Source: UBA1765 sp045615885
GTDB taxonomy: Bacteria; Fibrobacterota; Fibrobacteria; Fibrobacterales; Fibrobacteraceae
Assembly (NCBI GenBank): GCA_045615885.1
Contig: JAZLFR010000041.1
Location: 1 to 64,000 of the forward strand
DNA length: 64,000 bases
Direction of reading: 5' to 3'
Made by a program: the position numbers and the translations under genes. Below the pieces are notes generated by a model. It was not told the origin of the DNA and did no database searches. It worked only from the letters and a program-made list of their open reading frames with translations. Below, in pieces: positions 61,173 to 64,000 of this stretch; positions within the stretch are counted from its first letter, which is position 1; the number at the start of each line of letters is the position of its first letter.

Positions 61173-61478
61173 ATGCAAAATCTTCTCCGTCGCTTTTTAG
61201 TTGTTGAACTCTTTGTTGGGGTTCTTGCGGTAATCCTTGGCATCGTGCTTACGGTTCTCGTTTGGGATACCGGCTATTACCCCGGTGCCATGATGCTCAT
61301 CGTCACGGGTGCGCTCACGCTTACGCTCAGTTCCCGTGAATTGATGCACCCGACTCCAAAAGAAGAAAAGAACAAGTTCATGAACTTGCTTTACACCATG
61401 CTTCGCCGCGCATTCTTCTTTTTGAACCTGATGCTTTCAACACTTGTTTTTGGAACACTTACAAATCTTCTTTATTAA
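61173..61478 (+). CDS. Small membrane protein, unknown
   Basis: 101 residues with three membrane helices (about 9-32, 37-53, 76-98) and a short polar loop (SRELMHPTPKEEKNKFMN). No family recognised. It follows the repeat region directly, without a clear ribosome binding site. Its last four bases overlap the end of the convergent GATase gene. Confidence 0.65.
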   Translation: MQNLLRRFLVVELFVGVLAVILGIVLTVLVWDTGYYPGAMMLIVTGALTLTLSSRELMHPTPKEEKNKFMNLLYTMLRRAFFFLNLMLSTLVFGTLTNLLY

Positions 61479-62137
61479 GATAGAATTTGGTCAATAAGGT
61501 GTTCTAGGGAACGGTTTGCTGCATGCATGTGGCGAGCTGCTTTTGATCGAATATCACGAATATCTTGAATGAACATTCCTGTTTCGACAAGTTCAGCTCC
61601 GCAGTTCTGGATAATGCTTTCCATGCTTTCGGGAGTTGTTTCTAGATGGTATTGTAACCCGTAGGAATTTCCCAGTTTAAAAGCCTGGTTCTTGCATGCA
61701 GCACTGCTGGCCAAAAGCGTTGCGCCTTCGGGCAAGTCAAAGGTCTCGCCGTGCCAATGGAATACGGTTTGTACTTCCCCTGAATTTAAGTGCGTAATTG
61801 GGTGCCAGCCAATTTCCTTTTCTTCGTTTTTCTTGATGGCCGCCCCATGGGCATTTGCAATCATTTGTGCTCCAAGACAAATGCCAAGCATTGGTCTTCC
61901 AAGGTAGGTGAGTTTTCTGCAGAATTCCTTTTCGTCTACAAAGTATGGATATTCGCTTTCGTCAAGGACACTCATTGGTCCTCCCATCAAGACTGCAAAA
62001 TCAACTTCTGCAACATCAGGGAGCGCGTCCCCTTCGTAAAGGCGAATGATATGGATTCTGTGACCTCGTTCCTTTAGAATTTCAAGGATCTTCCCTGGTC
62101 CTTCAAATGCAACGTGTTGTAATATATAGGTCTCCAT
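61475..62137 (-). CDS. Class I glutamine amidotransferase-like protein
   Basis: 220 residues, single GATase1 domain as in GMP synthase: FAVLMGGPMSVLDESEYPYFVDEKEFCRKLTYLGRPMLGICLGAQMIANAHGA carries the nucleophile Cys, FHWHGETFDLPEGATLLASS, and GLQYHLETTPESM carries the His-Glu pair. No synthetase domain is attached, so it belongs to the stand-alone group (some hydrolyse gamma-glutamyl compounds). Partner unknown. Confidence 0.88.
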   Translation of the reverse strand: METYILQHVAFEGPGKILEILKERGHRIHIIRLYEGDALPDVAEVDFAVLMGGPMSVLDESEYPYFVDEKEFCRKLTYLGRPMLGICLGAQMIANAHGAAIKKNEEKEIGWHPITHLNSGEVQTVFHWHGETFDLPEGATLLASSAACKNQAFKLGNSYGLQYHLETTPESMESIIQNCGAELVETGMFIQDIRDIRSKAARHMHAANRSLEHLIDQILS

Positions 62138-62215
62138 ATTGAACTAATATATCATTTTCAATAAGGTCATGACAAGATAAAATCGTTAAAAAAAAGAAAA
62201 TGTACCGATTGTACA

Positions 62216-62252
62216 AAACAAAAAGAGCAAACCTATTAGGTTTGCTCTTTTT
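62216..62252 (-). terminator. Terminator of purC
   Basis: Perfect stem AAAAAGAGCAAACCT with its complement, followed on the minus strand by a T-rich stretch. It also serves as an end for the GATase region. Confidence 0.88.
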
Positions 62253-62271
62253 GTTGCAATTTTAGAACTGA

Positions 62272-63156
62272 TTAAAGTTCCGGCTGCTTGCCAGTGAGGC
62301 GAACGAAAATTTCGATGTACTTGTTGAGAGTGTTCTTCACAACATCTGCCGGGATTTCTGGGCCCGGGTAGCACTTGCCCCAGTCGAGAGTTTCGAGCCA
62401 GTCGCGAATGTACTGCTTGTCGAAGCTTTCCTGGTTCTTGCCGACTTCGTACTTGTCTGCCGGCCAGTAGCGGCTGGAGTCCGGAGTAAGCACTTCGTCG
62501 ATGAGGATCGTTTCGCCATCGATTTCGCCGAATTCGAACTTGGTGTCAGCAAGGATAATGCCCTTGCTTGCGGCGTAGTCGCGAGCCTTGGTATAAATGT
62601 CGAGGGACATGTTCTTAAGGTCTGTTGCAACACGCTCGCCAACAATGTCGAATGTCTGTTCGAAGCTGATGTTTTCGTCATGGCCTACGTCTGGCTTTGT
62701 GCTCGGTGTGTAGAGCGGCTTTTCGAGCTTCTGGCAGAGCTGCAAGTTTTCTGGGAGAACGTGTCCGCAGATCTTGCCGGTCTTCTGGTAGTCCTTCCAG
62801 CCGGAGCCAACGATGTAGCCACGGACGATACATTCAACGGAATGGCGGTGTGCCTTCTTGACGATCATGGAACGGCCACGGAGGTAGTCGGCGTGCTTCT
62901 TCAAGACTTCCGGATATTCATTCACATCTGCTGTGATCAGGTGGTTCTTCATGCCGAGCTGCTTGAACCAGAACAGGGAAAGCTGGTTCAGGATTTTGCC
63001 CTTGCCAGGAATCGGTGTCGGGAGGACAACGTCGAATGCAGAGAGACGGTCGCTTGCGACCATGAGGAAGCTGTCGCCGAGGTCGTACATGTCGCGTACT
63101 TTACCTTGGTGGAACAGCGGGACTTCAGTAATCGGGGTTTCAAATTTTAAGCTCAT
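62272..63156 (-). CDS. purC: Phosphoribosylaminoimidazole-succinocarboxamide synthase
   Basis: 294 residues from ATG 63156 (MSLKFETPITEVPLFHQGKVRDMYDLG). SAICAR synthase marks: VASDRLSAFDVVLPTPIPGKGKILNQLS, VECIVRGYIVGSGWKDYQKTGKICG, and LADTKFEFGEIDGETILIDEVLTPDSSRYWP. Step seven of purine synthesis. The length (about 290-300) is the long form, as in yeast-like and some bacterial enzymes. A TAAATTTTG box (63163-63171) ends about seven bases before the ATG. Confidence 0.96.
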   Translation of the reverse strand: MSLKFETPITEVPLFHQGKVRDMYDLGDSFLMVASDRLSAFDVVLPTPIPGKGKILNQLSLFWFKQLGMKNHLITADVNEYPEVLKKHADYLRGRSMIVKKAHRHSVECIVRGYIVGSGWKDYQKTGKICGHVLPENLQLCQKLEKPLYTPSTKPDVGHDENISFEQTFDIVGERVATDLKNMSLDIYTKARDYAASKGIILADTKFEFGEIDGETILIDEVLTPDSSRYWPADKYEVGKNQESFDKQYIRDWLETLDWGKCYPGPEIPADVVKNTLNKYIEIFVRLTGKQPEL

Positions 63157-63163
63157 AGTGCCC

Positions 63164-63171
63164 AAAATTTA
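63164..63171 (-). promoter_or_regulatory. Putative -7 box of purC, 7 bases from ATG
   Basis: TAAATTTT then G on the minus strand, with no ribosome binding site before the ATG at 63156. Confidence 0.5.
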
Positions 63172-63355
63172 GGCATTTTCTTTGAATTTGGCAATTCGAG
63201 GCTGCATCTAAATACAATTTCTTAAAACAAGTTTCAACAAAGGATAGAATGACTCGCAAAAGAGCGACGGTAAGCAAAAGATAAGTTCGCTGTATAGATA
63301 AATATTTTAGATTATACCCCGGATTGGATGGTCATTCATAAAAAAGGAATTATCT

Positions 63356-64000
63356 ATGACAAAGACCAAAACTGTTTTGAATGTAGCCATGAGCCTTTCT
63401 GCGGCCTTGGCCTTGACTTTTACAGCTTGCTCTTCTGATTCCAGTAGCAGCAGTAGTAACGGCAATGGCGACGAAGAAATCAGCTCTTCTTCAATATCCG
63501 AAGAAGATATCTCGTCCTCCTCTTCCTCTCGAGAAAAGGGTAGTTCCAGCTCCGTCAAGAAAGAAGAAGAAAATCCTTCTGATGACGATGGCAAGTCTTC
63601 TAGTTCCAGAAACTCTGTCAAGAGCTCCAGCAGTTCCTATGTTTGGAACCCGACTGTTCCGACCGAAGCTCCCGCAACGACAGCCGACCCTAAGAGAACA
63701 ATTGATTTCTACAAGACTTGGAAGGAATTCTTTGTAAGAACCCTCTCTGAAGAAAAAGCTGCATATCCGGAACTTGGCCAGGAATTTAACGAAGTTTTTG
63801 GTAGCTATGTGAAGGAAGGCTGGGACCCGGCTCGCGTAGTTTGGCAGGTTTCCAACGATTCCAAGTGCATTATTGAAGAAGCCGAAAGCACTCCGATGTA
63901 CAAGCGTGGCTGTACAGTTTCTGAAGGCATCGGCTACGGCATGATGATTTCCGTTCTCATGGAAGACTGGGCTACATTCGACGGCATCTGGATTTATAGC
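63356..64000 (+). CDS. GH8-family glycoside hydrolase lipoprotein (5' part, cut by window end)
   Basis: First 215 residues of a longer gene. Lipoprotein signal MTKTKTVLNVAMSLSAALALTFTAC followed by SSDSS. Residues 25-100 are a polyserine linker with acidic patches (SSSSISEEDISSSSSSRE, KSSSSRNSVKSSSSS), a typical Fibrobacter surface-enzyme linker. From about 115 on (TIDFYKTWKEFFVRTL...GCTVSEGIGYGMMISVLMEDWATFDGIWIY) the catalytic domain matches GH8, with the SEG-GYGM motif that holds the acid Glu. AAAGGAAT is the ribosome binding site. Likely a cellulase, xylanase or lichenase; the C-terminal half is outside the window. Confidence 0.87.
   Translation, partial: MTKTKTVLNVAMSLSAALALTFTACSSDSSSSSSNGNGDEEISSSSISEEDISSSSSSREKGSSSSVKKEEENPSDDDGKSSSSRNSVKSSSSSYVWNPTVPTEAPATTADPKRTIDFYKTWKEFFVRTLSEEKAAYPELGQEFNEVFGSYVKEGWDPARVVWQVSNDSKCIIEEAESTPMYKRGCTVSEGIGYGMMISVLMEDWATFDGIWIYS

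Overview
The window looks like chromosome from a Fibrobacter species (Fibrobacterota, close to F. succinogenes). The evidence is a TIGR02147/DUF4423 regulator of the kind expanded in Fibrobacter, many Ser-rich lipoproteins, secreted GH30 and GH8 glycoside hydrolases (one with a C-terminal tail resembling type IX secretion signals), mid-range G+C with more AT-rich accessory patches, and promoter boxes like those of the related Bacteroidetes. No phage, insertion sequence or CRISPR array is visible.

Layout. 0-7.2 kb: a LysM-like lipoprotein, ribosomal protein L31 type B, a CarboxypepD-reg-like lipoprotein, then a cofactor run (omega-amidase, PdxA, Nudix hydrolase, glutamine-dependent NadE). 7.2-14.1 kb: GH30 enzyme, DnaB overlapping MlaE, MlaF, a DUF3943 envelope protein and an Rrf2 regulator. 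14.1-16.9 kb: a multi-hairpin tandem repeat, tRNA-Ser(CGA), and a DEAD-box helicase behind a structured leader. 16.9-22.5 kb: three tandem CotH-kinase-type lipoproteins with near-identical ends. 22.5-25.5 kb: a 59-residue NrdD-like protein behind two NrdR-like boxes, a PTS IIA protein, an alanine/Na+ symporter and a lipoprotein. 25.5-37 kb: a block of ordinary genes (Ppx/GppA, initiator tRNA, RpiA, SlyD, metallophosphoesterase, RlmH, protoporphyrinogen oxidase, PotD, SerS) bracketed by inverted copies of a complex intergenic repeat array, with a wrecked ZIP transporter at the right edge. 37-44 kb: cyclophilin, a Lys-rich protein with a C4 zinc ribbon, and carAB behind a likely attenuator. 44-49 kb: an AT-rich GIY-YIG protein, endonuclease I, a lipoprotein and a GGDEF-EAL protein. 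49-57 kb: Ffh, glutamine cyclotransferase, LepA with a signal-peptidase-like protein lacking its catalytic pair. 57-64 kb: DUF1015, DUF2062, TIGR02147 regulator, Omp85-like protein, a GATase, PurC, and the 5' part of a GH8 lipoprotein cut by the window end.

Three things stand out. First, at least fourteen genes have a TAnnTTTG-like box 4-8 bases before the start codon and no Shine-Dalgarno sequence, so their mRNAs should be leaderless or nearly so, while operon-internal genes have ordinary ribosome binding sites. Second, long intergenic regions are built from a small vocabulary of recurring phrases (period-7 tracts, REP-like hairpins, CTAG-rich phrases), including a perfect 63-bp inverted repeat 11.3 kb apart. 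Third, several genes depart from their families: the CotH triplet, the mini NrdD with paired operator-like boxes, the catalytically degenerate signal peptidase homologue and the GIY-YIG fusion.

All assignments rest on reading motifs and family resemblance by eye; no database search was run.
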